From assembly GCF_001152565.1 (NCBI RefSeq), contig NZ_CQAZ01000042.1, positions 1 to 35,472 of the forward strand: DNA of 35,472 nt, in the 5' to 3' direction. Below are positions 9,227 to 18,008 of this stretch, piece after piece (within the stretch, counting starts at the first letter, position 1; every line of letters begins with the position of its first letter). The DNA comes from Yersinia pekkanenii. Lineage in GTDB: Bacteria; Pseudomonadota; Gammaproteobacteria; Enterobacterales; Enterobacteriaceae. The translations under genes and the position numbers were made by a program. The notes beneath the pieces were generated by a model. It was not told the origin of the DNA. It worked only from the letters and a program-made list of their open reading frames with translations, and did not search any database.

Positions 9227-10195
9227 ATGGATTACAGTAAGATTATCAAAGAGATTGGGCGCGGTAAGGATCATGCCCGTGATCTGGATCTGCCCACGGC
9301 CTATGAATTGTATAAAGCGATGCTGGCGGGGCAAGTACCCGCGCTGGAACTGGGTGGCATCCTGATTGCTTTTCGTATCAAAGGTGAATCCGAGCAGGAA
9401 ATTCTGGGTTTTTATCAGGCGATGCAAGAACAGGTGATACCACTGCATGCCCCCAAAAACCGCCCGTTACCGGTAGTGATCCCAAGTTATAACGGTGCTC
9501 GTAAACAGGCCAATTTAACCCCGTTACTGGCGCTGCTGCTTTCGCGTCTTGGCTTGCCGGTTGTGGTGCATGGCGTGACAGAGGACAGCAGTCGGGTGAC
9601 CAGTGCCGAGATTTTTCAACAACTGAATATCCCGTGGTCACTCAGTGCCGCTGACGCTCAACAACGTCTGGAGAGTGGATTGCCGGTGTTTATCCCAGTG
9701 TCTGTCTTATCCGCTCAATTAGACCAACAATTGCAGCAACGCTGGCGCATGGGGGTCAGAAATAGCAGCCACACGCTGGCAAAGCTGGCAACACCGTTTA
9801 TTCACGATAGCGCACTGCGTCTGGCCAGTGTTTCTCATCCGGAATATATGCAGAAGGTGGGGGGCTTCTTCCAGGCGATCAGTGCTCCAGCCCTGTTACA
9901 GCAAGGAACTGAAGGGGAGGTGTATGCTAATCCATCACGCTGCCCTGCGATTCATTACATTAGTGGGGGGGAACAGCAAATCTTACTGGGGAGCCAACCA
10001 GGGCCGAGTGAGCAGGCGTTACCGCTATCGAAAGATGCAGCCATAACAGCAGGTTGGATTGAAAGATGTCTGGCCGGAGAGTTTCCTATTCCTGACTCGA
10101 TTCAAAAACAGTTGGCATGTTGTCTGGTGGCGGCTGGGCGGGCTGACTCTGTAGAGCAGGCGCTGCAACAGATTAAAATAACTGTGCCGCTCTGA
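9227..10195 (+). CDS. ybiB: YbiB, TrpD2-family nucleic-acid-binding protein
   Basis: A 322-residue member of the glycosyltransferase-family-3-like fold related to anthranilate phosphoribosyltransferase (TrpD). E. coli YbiB (320 residues) is known to bind nucleic acid rather than act in tryptophan synthesis. The sequence follows it throughout: MDYSKIIKEIGRGKDHARDL at the start, VIPSYNGARKQANLTPLLA in the middle, and GVRNSSHTLAKLATPF and GTEGEVYANPSRCP further on. It sits downstream of dinG on the same strand, as in E. coli, where the two form an SOS-linked operon. AGGGGAAA lies before the ATG at 9227, slightly far upstream. Its exact role is unknown. Confidence 0.92.
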   Translation: MDYSKIIKEIGRGKDHARDLDLPTAYELYKAMLAGQVPALELGGILIAFRIKGESEQEILGFYQAMQEQVIPLHAPKNRPLPVVIPSYNGARKQANLTPLLALLLSRLGLPVVVHGVTEDSSRVTSAEIFQQLNIPWSLSAADAQQRLESGLPVFIPVSVLSAQLDQQLQQRWRMGVRNSSHTLAKLATPFIHDSALRLASVSHPEYMQKVGGFFQAISAPALLQQGTEGEVYANPSRCPAIHYISGGEQQILLGSQPGPSEQALPLSKDAAITAGWIERCLAGEFPIPDSIQKQLACCLVAAGRADSVEQALQQIKITVPL

Positions 10196-10221
10196 CATCG
10201 GCTCATTTAACCATTTCAACC

Positions 10222-10321
10222 ATGTATAATTGGCGGTGCGGTAACCGTGTCAGCCACGGTGAAGCCTAAGAGCGGAAGGGCGCAATCCAGAGTATCTGGC
10301 GATGGTAGGCAATATCCGCTC
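10222..10321 (+). ncRNA. Candidate structured leader RNA before rlmF
   Basis: A TATAAT box (10225-10230) lies just before a GC-rich, highly self-complementary stretch. ACCGTG (10244-10249) pairs with CACGGT (10255-10260). GCCTA (10264-10268) pairs with TAGGC (10306-10310). GAGCGGA (10270-10276) pairs with TCCGCTC (10315-10321). CCAGA-GTA-TCTGG (10287-10299) forms an inner hairpin. The second and third pairings cross, so they make either an H-type pseudoknot or two exclusive states. It matches no riboswitch consensus I can recall. Transcription and function are inference; chance structure is possible. Confidence 0.35.
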
Positions 10322-10387
10322 TCCACCCGTTTTGCCGCGATTTATGCTATCTTACGCGCCAGAAAATGCCTATCAGAGAGTCGGACG

Positions 10388-11350
10388 ATGGAAAACAAAA
10401 AGATATTCCCAAAAGAAAAAAGCGGATTACACCCCCGAAATCGTCATCGCTCACGCTATGATTTTGATGCCCTCTCAGTGAGTTGCCCTGAGTTGGTCCC
10501 TTTTCTGGCACCTACCGCCTATGGTGATATTTCTCTCGATTTTGCCGATCCGATGGCAGTAAAAATGCTTAACCGGGCATTACTGAAACATTTTTACGGT
10601 ATTGAATATTGGGATGTTCCGGCTGATTTTTTATGCCCGCCAATCCCTGGACGTGCTGATTATGTGCATCATCTGGCCGATTTATTAGCTAGCTGCAATG
10701 ATGGTGTGATCCCACAGGGAAAGAATATTGCAGTACTGGATATTGGTGTTGGCGCTAACTGTATTTATCCGATTATTGGTCAACGTGAATATGGCTGGCG
10801 TTTCACCGGTACTGACATTGACCCACAAGCGCTCAGTGCGGCAAAAATGGTGGTATCGATGAACCCGACGCTGAAAAATACGCTGCGGCTTACACTACAA
10901 AAAGATCCGCAAGCTATTTTCGCAGGGGTGCTGGCGGTGAATGAACGCTATGACGTTACGCTATGTAACCCCCCATTCCACAGTTCAGCAGAGGAAGCGG
11001 CGGCCACTACTCGCCGTAAGTTACACAAGCTGGGGAAAAGCGAAGTAACTGATAAGCCAGTACAAAACTTTGGCGGCAAGAACAGTGAGCTCTGGTGTGA
11101 AGGTGGGGAAGAAGGGTTTGTTAGCCGTATGGTGGCGGAGAGTGTGACGAAAGCACAAAACTGCTTCTGGTTCACCTCATTGATTTCCAAAAAGACGACA
11201 TTACCGGCCGTTTATCATGCTTTGCGCTACGCCAAGGCGGTAGAGGTTCGCACCATCGATATGGCGCAGGGGCAGAAGGTCAGCCGGTTTGTGGCATGGA
11301 CTTTCCTGACGCCGGAACAGCAAGCTACCTGGAAGGCCGAGCGCTGGTAA
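10388..11350 (+). CDS. rlmF: 23S rRNA (adenine-1618 N6)-methyltransferase RlmF
   Basis: SAM-dependent methyltransferase that places N6-methyl on A1618 of 23S rRNA (formerly YbiN). The ATG at 10388 gives MENKKIFPKEKSGLHPRNRH and 320 residues; E. coli RlmF has 308 and starts just before the same GLHPRNRH block. The frame is open upstream to 10247, but that part is unlike the family and overlaps the structured region. The SAM-binding motif LDIGVGANCIYP is at 117-128 and the catalytic N6-adenine motif NPPF at 194-197. FGGKNSELWCEGGE and the C-terminal QKVSRFVAWTF also match. GAGAG lies about ten bases before the start. Confidence 0.94.
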   Translation: MENKKIFPKEKSGLHPRNRHRSRYDFDALSVSCPELVPFLAPTAYGDISLDFADPMAVKMLNRALLKHFYGIEYWDVPADFLCPPIPGRADYVHHLADLLASCNDGVIPQGKNIAVLDIGVGANCIYPIIGQREYGWRFTGTDIDPQALSAAKMVVSMNPTLKNTLRLTLQKDPQAIFAGVLAVNERYDVTLCNPPFHSSAEEAAATTRRKLHKLGKSEVTDKPVQNFGGKNSELWCEGGEEGFVSRMVAESVTKAQNCFWFTSLISKKTTLPAVYHALRYAKAVEVRTIDMAQGQKVSRFVAWTFLTPEQQATWKAERW

Positions 11351-11425
11351 TCCCCGCGTATTTGACGTTGCAGGGGGCTGGCTGCTCGCCGCCTACCTGC
11401 CATTCCAATGACGTTGGTTATTGCA
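11345..11425. repeat. Possible shortened ERIC-like element
   Basis: Just past the rlmF stop, one end resembles the ERIC/IRU left part (GACGTTGCAGG, then GGCTGGCTGC). The other resembles the ERIC right end (CGCCGCCTACCTGC, then a CGAATnA-like tail with GACGTTGG). This fits an ERIC copy with its central part deleted. Identification is from memory of the consensus and the ends are degenerate. Confidence 0.4.
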
Positions 11426-11653
11426 CAATTATCCTCTGTTTTATCTTCCTCGATGTTGTTCACCTATTAACTGTTGTTCACCTGTTAATTCCAATACTTT
11501 AGGCTAAGCTGATCAAGATAAATCTTAGTCCGGCACCATAGCCGACAAGTCTTGGTTTTAATGTGATTTTTTGTCGTATTTTGATTGTATTAACTGATCG
11601 CCTAGGGTGAAAAATAATTTCCTGTTCAATAATTCACCATAAGGATTTAACTT
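11351..11653. other. Intergenic region between rlmF and the PAS-MCP gene
   Basis: No gene is visible. It holds the ERIC-like remnant, then an 18-base imperfect tandem pair (GTTGTTCACCTATTAACT at 11453-11470 and GTTGTTCACCTGTTAATT at 11474-11491). AT-rich sequence follows and should contain the promoter of the next gene. AAGGA at 11641-11645 is the ribosome binding site for the ATG at 11654. Confidence 0.5.
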
Positions 11654-12958
11654 ATGCTGTTCAATTTCAGCTCATCCCATGCATCCCCGCGTGCCGAACT
11701 GACATCGATTGATAGTGCTATTGCCATGATTATTTTCAAACCCGATGGCACCGTGAAATATGCCAATAGGTTATTTTTACAGGCAATGGGATATCAGCAG
11801 GATGAGGTCATCGGTAAACATCATAAATTGTTTTGTGACCCGCAATATGTGCTCAGTGATGCTTATCGCCACCATTGGCAATTGCTCAATGAAGGGCGGC
11901 CAATTACCGATAATATTAAACGTATTCGTAAAGATGGCAGCATTATTTGGTTGCAGGGGACGTATACACCGGTGCTGGGTAGCCAAGGGAAAGTGATTGA
12001 AATTATTAAGATCGCCAGTGATGTTACTGAACGTATTTTACAATCTCAGGAACACCAGAGTTTGCTAAAGGCACTTAACCGCTCAATGGGGCTGATTACC
12101 TTCACTCCACAAGGCATTATTTTGGATGCTAATGATAATCTGCTGGAGGTTATCGGTTATTCGCTGGCAGATATTCAGCATAAATCGCATCAGGTATTGT
12201 GTACGCCAGAATTTTCTCACTCAGAAGAATATCGCCAACACTGGCAACGTTTAGCTCGTGGCGAGTTTATTATTGGCCGTTTTGAGCGTTTGAACAGCCG
12301 TGGTGAGCGAGTATGGCTAGAGGCCAGTTATAACCCGATTATGGACAATGAGGGGCAGGTGATTAAGGTAGTAAAAATTGCGCAGGATATCACGCAACTC
12401 ATGCAACAGCAGGAGCATGAGGAAACCCTGATCCGTGACGTACATCACTTGTCATTAACCACCGATCGGTCAGCATCACAAGGGGCTGCGATTGTTCAAC
12501 AGGCAGTGCGCGGTATGCAAGAGGTTGAGTTTATCGCCCGCGAAACGTCCAATGTGGTCAGTGATTTGGGCCGTTGCTCAAAAGAGATTGGTACTATGGT
12601 GGACGCTATTCGTAAAATTTCATCACAAACCAACCTATTGGCGATCAATGCCTCGATTGAAGCAGCTCATGCCGGTGAGCATGGCAAAGGGTTCTCTGTG
12701 GTAGCAAGTGAGGTCCGTTTGCTGGCAGACCAGTCACGTAAGGCGGCGACTGAAATCGAACAGATGACCAAGACGATTCAGAGCGGCGTAATGGCAGCGA
12801 TCAAAGGCATGGGAACCTGTGTTGAGCAAGCGGGTGGTGGGGTGATACTGACACAAGATGCGGGTGAGGTTATCAATCAGGTTAATATCGGGATGCAGGA
12901 TGTGGTGAAGCTGATGACGGCATTTGCGCAGGTCAAGAACCAGCAAGCACAGGTATGA
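11654..12958 (+). CDS. Soluble PAS-PAS methyl-accepting chemotaxis-type signal transducer
   Basis: A 434-residue cytoplasmic sensor with no membrane segment. PAS 1 spans about 17-130 ([16 protein letters not shown]...[10 protein letters not shown]...WLQGTYTPV). PAS 2 spans about 138-252 and has the same internal pattern ([10 protein letters not shown]...WLEASYNPI), so they look duplicated. The C-terminal part (about 255-434) is an MCP signalling domain with the conserved hairpin tip [20 protein letters not shown] and [15 protein letters not shown]. Architecture and length resemble Pseudomonas BdlA (biofilm dispersion) and Aer-type PAS receptors. PAS domains may bind haem, flavin or a small molecule; the ligand is not readable here. 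No CheR-docking pentapeptide is present at the C-terminus. It lies between rlmF and glnQ, where E. coli has ybiO. Confidence 0.88.
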   Translation: MLFNFSSSHASPRAELTSIDSAIAMIIFKPDGTVKYANRLFLQAMGYQQDEVIGKHHKLFCDPQYVLSDAYRHHWQLLNEGRPITDNIKRIRKDGSIIWLQGTYTPVLGSQGKVIEIIKIASDVTERILQSQEHQSLLKALNRSMGLITFTPQGIILDANDNLLEVIGYSLADIQHKSHQVLCTPEFSHSEEYRQHWQRLARGEFIIGRFERLNSRGERVWLEASYNPIMDNEGQVIKVVKIAQDITQLMQQQEHEETLIRDVHHLSLTTDRSASQGAAIVQQAVRGMQEVEFIARETSNVVSDLGRCSKEIGTMVDAIRKISSQTNLLAINASIEAAHAGEHGKGFSVVASEVRLLADQSRKAATEIEQMTKTIQSGVMAAIKGMGTCVEQAGGGVILTQDAGEVINQVNIGMQDVVKLMTAFAQVKNQQAQV

Positions 12959-12972
12959 CGAACTAATTAGCA

Positions 12973-13007
12973 CAAAAAAATTTGGCGGGATCAGTAAGAT
13001 ACCCGCC
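12973..13007 (-). terminator. Terminator of the glnHPQ operon
   Basis: On the minus strand GGCGGG (13002-13007) pairs with CCCGCC (12984-12989), extended by ATC/GAT, and is followed by AAATTTTTTT. It lies 33-67 bases beyond the glnQ stop. It may also help stop transcription from the convergent PAS-MCP gene, though the plus-strand U-run is poor. Confidence 0.8.
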
Positions 13008-13039
13008 AGAGGTATTTTAGGGCAGAACTCAATATCGTC

Positions 13040-13762
13040 TCAGGAAACGTGTTGCAGAAATTCCTGTAAACGTTCACTGGGTGGATTAGAGATCAGGCTA
13101 TCTGGGTCACCATCTTGCGCCACCCGGCCTTTATCAATAAAGATCAGACGCGATGCCACTTTTTGGGCAAAGCCCACTTCATGAGTGACGATGACCATGG
13201 TCATACCCTCTTCGGCCAAATCTTTCATCACCGTTAAGACTTCGTGCCGCAATTCCGGGTCCAACGCGGAGGTAGGTTCATCAAACAGCATCAGCTTGGG
13301 TTTCACCGCCAGAGCACGGGCGATAGCCACACGCTGCTGCTGGCCGCCAGACAGTTCAGACGGGTAATGATGAGCACGATCTTCCAACCCAACCTTGGTC
13401 AATAACGCCATTGCGAGTTTATTGGCCACTTCTTTAGAAGCACCCCGCACACGGAGCGGGCCAAAAGCCACATTTTCCAGCGCGGTCAGATGTGGGAACA
13501 GATAAAACTGCTGGAACACCATGCCAGCTTCCTGACGAATGAGGCGTTCATCGACTCTGGGGTCATTGACATCCAGTCCATCGACAATCAATTGGCCGCT
13601 GGTAATGACTTCCAGCTTGTTGATACAACGCAGCAGGGTAGATTTGCCCGAGCCGGAAGGGCCAATAATCACCACGACTTCTCCCTTGGTGATATTCAGA
13701 TTGATATCGTGGAGCACCTGGGTTTTGCCAAAGTGTTTGGAGACGTTTTTGAATTCAATCAT
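13040..13762 (-). CDS. glnQ: Glutamine ABC transporter ATP-binding protein GlnQ
   Basis: ATPase of the high-affinity glutamine importer, on the cytoplasmic face of GlnP. The ATG at 13762 gives [12 protein letters not shown] and exactly 240 residues, as in E. coli; codons upstream in frame belong to glnP sequence read in another frame. Walker [10 protein letters not shown] is at 34-42, the Q-loop in [10 protein letters not shown] (81-90), the signature LSGGQ at 137-141, Walker B LMLFDEP at 157-163 and the H-loop His at 194. The start overlaps the glnP stop as ATGA, indicating translational coupling. It is the last gene of glnHPQ. Confidence 0.97.
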   Translation of the reverse strand: MIEFKNVSKHFGKTQVLHDINLNITKGEVVVIIGPSGSGKSTLLRCINKLEVITSGQLIVDGLDVNDPRVDERLIRQEAGMVFQQFYLFPHLTALENVAFGPLRVRGASKEVANKLAMALLTKVGLEDRAHHYPSELSGGQQQRVAIARALAVKPKLMLFDEPTSALDPELRHEVLTVMKDLAEEGMTMVIVTHEVGFAQKVASRLIFIDKGRVAQDGDPDSLISNPPSERLQEFLQHVS

Positions 13763-14415
13763 ATTATTTTCAGCTTTCTTTCTAACCGACGCAGAACGAA
13801 GCTCAGAGCCAAGGTGATAATCAGGTAGATCACCGCCACTGCACTCCATATTTCCATCGCGCGGAAGTTACCGGCAATAATCTCCTGACCCTGACGAGTC
13901 AGTTCGGCTACGCCAATCACGATAAACAGTGAGGTATCTTTGATACTGACAATCCATTGATTACCTAACGGTGGCAGCATACGGCGCAGTGCCAGAGGAG
14001 CAATCACATAACGCAATGTTGCGCGTTTGGATAAACCCAGAGCCAAACCGGCTTCACGAAACCCATTGTGGATTGACAGTACCGCCCCACGGGTAATTTC
14101 CGCGATATAAGCACCAGAGTTAATCATGATGGTCACCACGGCGGCTGAGAAGGGATCGATGCGCAAAGGCATCATCATCGGCAATGCAAAGTAGATAAAC
14201 ATCACCTGCACCACAATTGGCGTACCACGGATCAGCTCGATAAACACTAAGGCAATATTTTTGCTCAGCCAACCGCCATAGGCACGGGCAAAACCTGCGG
14301 TTACCCCAATAATCAGGCCACCAAGCAACCCGAGGACCGAAATCCATAAGGTTAACTTGGCACCTTCAAGCAGGATTGGGATGGCGGGCCAAATAGCGCT
14401 CCATTCAAACTGCAT
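13759..14415 (-). CDS. glnP: Glutamine ABC transporter permease GlnP
   Basis: Inner-membrane permease of the polar amino-acid uptake family (His/Glu/Gln/Arg 3-TM type), 218 residues against 219 in E. coli. It has about five membrane segments and the EAA-type loop [28 protein letters not shown] that docks the ATPase. The [21 protein letters not shown] segment is typical. It is probably a homodimer served by GlnH and GlnQ. It lies 35 bases after glnH and overlaps glnQ by four bases. Confidence 0.97.
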   Translation of the reverse strand: MQFEWSAIWPAIPILLEGAKLTLWISVLGLLGGLIIGVTAGFARAYGGWLSKNIALVFIELIRGTPIVVQVMFIYFALPMMMPLRIDPFSAAVVTIMINSGAYIAEITRGAVLSIHNGFREAGLALGLSKRATLRYVIAPLALRRMLPPLGNQWIVSIKDTSLFIVIGVAELTRQGQEIIAGNFRAMEIWSAVAVIYLIITLALSFVLRRLERKLKII

Positions 14416-14450
14416 GGATATTCTCCTGGTCTAAAAACGGCAAAAATAAA

Positions 14451-15194
14451 TTACTTAGGTTCTACGCCAAACCATTTTTTATAGATTGCAGCGTAAGTGC
14501 CGTCTTCTTTCAGGGATTTCAGCGCCGCATTAACCTTTTCACGCAACTCACTGCCTTGTGGGAATGCGACCCCGTACTGCTGGGCTTTAATGGATTCACC
14601 CACCGCTTTGAACTGGCCATTACCGGCAGTTTTGATGAAGTAAAGGATGTTTGGTGTGTCATGCAAAACCGCATCAGCGCGGCCAGTGCCTAATTCCAGA
14701 TAGGCGTTATCGATATTCGGGAATTGGCGCAGATCTTTGGTTTTGATGTTGGCTTTAGCGTAATCAACCGAACCGGTGCCGCTTTTCACTGCCAGCACTT
14801 TGCCTTTCAGATCAGCTTCACTTTTAATGTCGTTGTTATCCGCTTTTACCATCACTAGTAAGCCGCTGTTGTAGTAGCCGTCAGAGAAATCCACGGCCTT
14901 TTTACGTTCGTCAGTGATAGTGATACCGGCCAGAGCCAGATCAATGTTCTTGGTTTGCAACGCCGGAATGATGCCACTGAAATCCATTGGTTTCAGGGTG
15001 TATTTCAGATCCAGTTTTTTCGCGATGGCATCCCACAAATCGATATCGAAACCAACGTATTTGTCCCCTTGTTTGAACTCAAAAGGAACAAAAGCGGTAT
15101 CCGTAGCAACAATCAGTTCTTTTTCTGCGGCGTGTGAGCTAACGGCAAAGGCCAGTGTCAGTGCGGCCAATGAAACTTTGATAAGTGACTTCAT
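14451..15194 (-). CDS. glnH: Periplasmic glutamine-binding protein GlnH
   Basis: Family 3 solute-binding protein delivering glutamine to GlnPQ. It is 247 residues against 248 in E. coli. Residues 1-22 form a Sec signal peptide ending SHA, and the mature part starts near [18 protein letters not shown]. Conserved segments include [40 protein letters not shown] and [12 protein letters not shown], which line the ligand cleft. AAGGAAC is well placed before the ATG. It is the first gene of the operon; a sigma-54-like promoter lies about 65 bases upstream. Confidence 0.97.
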   Translation of the reverse strand: MKSLIKVSLAALTLAFAVSSHAAEKELIVATDTAFVPFEFKQGDKYVGFDIDLWDAIAKKLDLKYTLKPMDFSGIIPALQTKNIDLALAGITITDERKKAVDFSDGYYNSGLLVMVKADNNDIKSEADLKGKVLAVKSGTGSVDYAKANIKTKDLRQFPNIDNAYLELGTGRADAVLHDTPNILYFIKTAGNGQFKAVGESIKAQQYGVAFPQGSELREKVNAALKSLKEDGTYAAIYKKWFGVEPK

Positions 15195-15255
15195 AAGTGG
15201 GCGTTCCTTTGTACTTTTGTGGATAGAGAACCGTTTTTATATTCCAGATAGCAAT

Positions 15256-15273
15256 ATGAAAAGATCATGCCAG
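15256..15273 (-). promoter_or_regulatory. Candidate sigma-54 promoter of glnHPQ
   Basis: On the minus strand CTGGCATGATCTTTTCAT fits the -24 GG element well and the -12 GC element poorly (TTTC instead of TTGC). It is correctly placed before glnH. Further upstream TGCACCA (15387-15393, minus strand) matches one half of an NtrC site. E. coli glnH is transcribed from a sigma-54, NtrC-dependent promoter, so nitrogen control is likely. Confidence 0.55.
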
Positions 15274-15568
15274 AAATGTAACTTATTTAAATATAAAGAA
15301 ATTATTCTAAATGATTAACATGCAATGACTTAGTTGGCATTATTTGTACTATCACGGCTCACCAACATGGGACGCTAATGTCATTATGGTGCAAATAATC
15401 CATTATTTACTTATTATTAACGTGTTAGTTAATAATAAACAATAGATGAATTGCATCAATGTAACAATATTGTTAACTGTCTCTGATTTTTGTTTGAGAA
15501 GGGTACCGCGAGGGCGACATGGGCTGCTATCGGAGTTGGCTATCTTTTGCGCTATATGGCCGCAATGA

Positions 15569-15592
15569 ACAGAGCCGGATAACCGGCCCTGT
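15569..15592 (-). terminator. Hairpin terminator downstream of dps
   Basis: On the minus strand ACAGGGCCGG pairs with CCGGCTCTGT (one G-U pair) across a TTAT loop, 32 bases past the dps stop. The following U-run is weak (TCATTG), so termination may be partial. Confidence 0.65.
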
Positions 15593-15623
15593 TTCGTTGC
15601 CATGAGTCACCTTAGGCAGATGA

Positions 15624-16127
15624 TTACTCAATATTCGCTTCAAGGAACCACAGGAATTTATCCAAATCACGAGACGCGGCAGTAAACATGTCGGCGCTAT
15701 CTTCATCATCGACTTCTGTTATGGCTTTGCGGAGAAAGTTTGCGACCACCCCATAGCGATCCGCCAACTCCTTCAGGTGCTCTTGCACGCTATGAATATG
15801 GGTTGGATAGCTCTTCAATGGGGTTTTATCGGTAACAAGTTGTGCAGTACCGAGTGCAACACCGCCTAATTGTACGGCGCGCTCGGCAAAGGTATCCAGA
15901 TGTTCGGTAAGGGCCGTGCGGAAGCCGTCCAGCATTTCGTGGACGGCGATAAAGTTAGCCCCGCGCATGTTCCAGTGAGCCTGTTTGGTGATAAGTGACA
16001 GATCGATAAACTGGATAACCATCTGGTTTAAGAGCTTAATCGTAAGCTCTTTAGTATGTTCATCAACATTATTACGGGTATAGATTAGTTCGGAAGATTT
16101 TGCTTTTACCAGTTTTGCTGTACTCAT
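15624..16127 (-). CDS. dps: DNA-protecting ferritin-like protein Dps
   Basis: Dodecameric mini-ferritin that oxidises Fe(II) with hydrogen peroxide and compacts DNA in stationary phase. The ATG at 16127, after AAGGGAT, gives [19 protein letters not shown] and 167 residues, the E. coli length. The frame stays open about 70 codons upstream but that part is AT-rich leader. Inter-subunit ferroxidase ligands are present at the E. coli numbers: His51, His63, Asp67, Asp78 and Glu82. The Lys-containing N-terminal tail used for DNA binding is present. A promoter with an extended -10 lies about 45 bases upstream. Confidence 0.97.
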   Translation of the reverse strand: MSTAKLVKAKSSELIYTRNNVDEHTKELTIKLLNQMVIQFIDLSLITKQAHWNMRGANFIAVHEMLDGFRTALTEHLDTFAERAVQLGGVALGTAQLVTDKTPLKSYPTHIHSVQEHLKELADRYGVVANFLRKAITEVDDEDSADMFTAASRDLDKFLWFLEANIE

Positions 16128-16534
16128 AATAGGTATCCCTTTATTGAGTTGATTACCAATTTCTTCACCGCAATAAGTATAACAAAGATATTTAATTTTG
16201 CAGGCCAGATAGTGCCTATTAATTAAATAGCCGATAGTCGGAATTGTTTGTAAATGTAATTTATTATTTCTCTTTAATAATATTGGCCTTACTTTGTTTA
16301 TGTCTAATTGATAATATCTATCACTGCGGTTTACATGCATTTTTATTTAAGTATTATCTTTGTGTTTTTAAATGGTATTTACGGTTAAAAGCGAGGCTAA
16401 GATGTTATTAATTAATAGGTTGGCGAAGGTGAATGATGTGATAAATAAATAGTTATCCGACTGGACTATTTGATAGTGACTTTATTCGTGTGGTATGACG
16501 GCCAATGAATTTAACTGACATACCACACGGCAAG
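16128..16534. other. Intergenic region between tam and dps
   Basis: This AT-rich stretch has no credible gene. It contains the dps promoter and, near the tam end, an 11-base perfect inverted repeat CGTGTGGTATG (16487-16497) with CATACCACACG (16519-16529) across a 21-base loop. The repeat lies immediately past the tam stop and has no U-run on the minus strand. Confidence 0.6.
16176..16184 (-). promoter_or_regulatory. Extended -10 promoter of dps
   Basis: On the minus strand TGTTATACT is an extended -10 box (TGn plus TATACT), giving a leader of about 40 bases before the dps ATG. No good -35 is seen at 17 bases, which suits a sigma-S or activator-assisted promoter as known for E. coli dps (sigma-S, OxyR, IHF). 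Confidence 0.6.
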
Positions 16535-17311
16535 TTACTGCCGGGTGCGGGCAACAATAAATAAACGTGGGAATGCTAACAAGCGGCGGCCATCAGTCTG
16601 TTGTGGATAGGCAATATCGATGAGCGCCAGATAATCTTGCAGGAAATCCAATTGCATAGCTTCCGAAAGTGGTTCAAGAAAAGGCCGTAAACCGGTGGCA
16701 CGTAACCAATCGACGATGGCTTGCGCTGAAGGCATCGGATGGTAATAGGTGGTACGCCAGATATCCACCTGATCTGCATTGGGAGCCAGTAAATCATAAT
16801 ATTGATTGGCAGTGAGTACTTTTGCCCGTATCGCCCCGGCTTCCTGTAGTGTCTGTTGCCACGGGCCGTTTTCTGCGACTTGCCGCATTGCCCGATGGCT
16901 TGGCTCGGCCAAATTATCGGGCATCTGGACCGCCAGTATGCCGTTGGCTGTCAGTTTGGCGAACAAAGAGGGGAAGAGCTGCGGGTGGTCAGTCAGCCAC
17001 TGCAACGATGCGTTGGCATAAATAAGATCTTGTGGCTCGGAAGGTTGCCACTGGCGGATATCTGCCGCAAGAAAGGTGCAATCAGGCAGGCGCTTCTGCG
17101 CGCTAGCCAGCATAGCGGCAGAGTTATCAATACCGACAAGCTGAGTGTGTGGGAAGCGCTGGCGCAGCAATTCAGTGGAATTCCCCGGCCCGCAACCTAA
17201 GTCGCTGATGTGCCGTGGTTGTATCGCAGTGATGTGCGCTAACAGATCCTTCGCTGGGCGGGTTCGTTCTGCTTCAAATTGGCGGTATAAATCAGGGTCC
17301 CAGTCTTGCAT
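16535..17311 (-). CDS. tam: Trans-aconitate 2-methyltransferase Tam
   Basis: Cytoplasmic SAM-dependent methyltransferase that esterifies trans-aconitate, a spontaneous inhibitor formed from cis-aconitate. The ATG at 17311 follows GGAGG and gives [20 protein letters not shown], 258 residues against 252 in E. coli. The SAM-binding motif [10 protein letters not shown] is at 37-46, followed by [29 protein letters not shown], and the family-specific [12 protein letters not shown] and FPRLFIVA. In E. coli tam is elsewhere on the chromosome; here it lies between dps and the sigma/anti-sigma pair. Confidence 0.95.
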   Translation of the reverse strand: MQDWDPDLYRQFEAERTRPAKDLLAHITAIQPRHISDLGCGPGNSTELLRQRFPHTQLVGIDNSAAMLASAQKRLPDCTFLAADIRQWQPSEPQDLIYANASLQWLTDHPQLFPSLFAKLTANGILAVQMPDNLAEPSHRAMRQVAENGPWQQTLQEAGAIRAKVLTANQYYDLLAPNADQVDIWRTTYYHPMPSAQAIVDWLRATGLRPFLEPLSEAMQLDFLQDYLALIDIAYPQQTDGRRLLAFPRLFIVARTRQ

Positions 17312-17342
17312 GTATGGCCTCCAGTAGAAAAAGATGAGTTTA

Positions 17343-18008
17343 TTATAGATTCTGCAAGGGTCCGCTAAACAATACCGCTCCGGTTGGTTGTCCGGTTGGG
17401 GAGCCACCATGAGGTTCTAGGCTGATTGCCAATAATGAATTACCGCTTAACTGATTTTCAGCCAGTATCAGATGTGTTGGCCCATGGGTATTCAACAACC
17501 CCAGTGAGTGCGGCTTTTCACCGGCCGGAATGCTCCATAACTCAAGGCTATTATTGTTGCTTACTGCAATCGGGTTCAGTGGGGTCAAGGTTAGGTTACG
17601 CGTTGACTTTTCCAGGCTAACCACCCATTGGCCATTTTGCTGGCTATTGGATAATACGGCCACCGGTACGGCAAGGGGCGGCTCGACCAACAAGCGTGGG
17701 ATCACCAGCAGCGCGGCCAAACCCGCGGCGACAGCCCAACCCAGATAAGACCAACGATTAGGCTTAATGTGGCGCACATTGAGAGGGGGCAACTGTAACT
17801 CAAGCCGCTTCCAGACTCGCTCTGGTGGCTCCAAAGGCGTCAGTTGATTATCCAATTGAGTAAACAGGCTCTGCCAACGGGCAACATCCACCGCCAGCCG
17901 TGGGTCACGACGGATCCTTCGTTTAAAACGCATCTGGGCCAGTCCACGCAGGGTTCCCAGCGCATATTCTGCGGCCAGTGCTGAGTCATATTCGCGTCTG
18001 TTTTTCAT
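17343..18008 (-). CDS. RskA-family anti-sigma factor
   Basis: A 221-residue single-pass membrane protein that probably sequesters the ECF sigma factor encoded just upstream. The N-terminal cytoplasmic part includes [11 protein letters not shown] (12-22), the conserved start of the RskA/ChrR-like zinc-finger-free anti-sigma domain. A membrane helix spans about 86-107. The periplasmic RskA domain (about 110-215) carries the typical [16 protein letters not shown] and a C-terminal [21 protein letters not shown] run. The ATG at 18008 overlaps the sigma stop as ATGA, so the pair is translationally coupled; codons upstream to 18053 overlap the sigma gene. Regulated proteolysis is the usual release mechanism in this family; no direct evidence here. 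Confidence 0.88.
   Translation of the reverse strand: MKNRREYDSALAAEYALGTLRGLAQMRFKRRIRRDPRLAVDVARWQSLFTQLDNQLTPLEPPERVWKRLELQLPPLNVRHIKPNRWSYLGWAVAAGLAALLVIPRLLVEPPLAVPVAVLSNSQQNGQWVVSLEKSTRNLTLTPLNPIAVSNNNSLELWSIPAGEKPHSLGLLNTHGPTHLILAENQLSGNSLLAISLEPHGGSPTGQPTGAVLFSGPLQNL

Larger units (their letters stand above)
15195..15623. other. Intergenic region between glnH and dps
   Basis: No gene is supported. From right to left it holds the dps terminator (15569-15592), an AT-rich perfect palindrome TAACAATATTGTTA (15462-15475) of unknown role, the NtrC half-site and the glnH promoter. Confidence 0.6.

Noticed and set aside
10247-10387. N-terminal extension of RlmF from the upstream start
   Set aside because: The 47 extra residues do not resemble the family and coincide with the structured non-coding segment; ATG 10388 fits known RlmF starts.
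16128-16340. N-terminal extension of Dps
   Set aside because: The open frame is AT-rich leader containing the promoter. The start at 16127 has a good ribosome binding site and gives the standard 167 residues.
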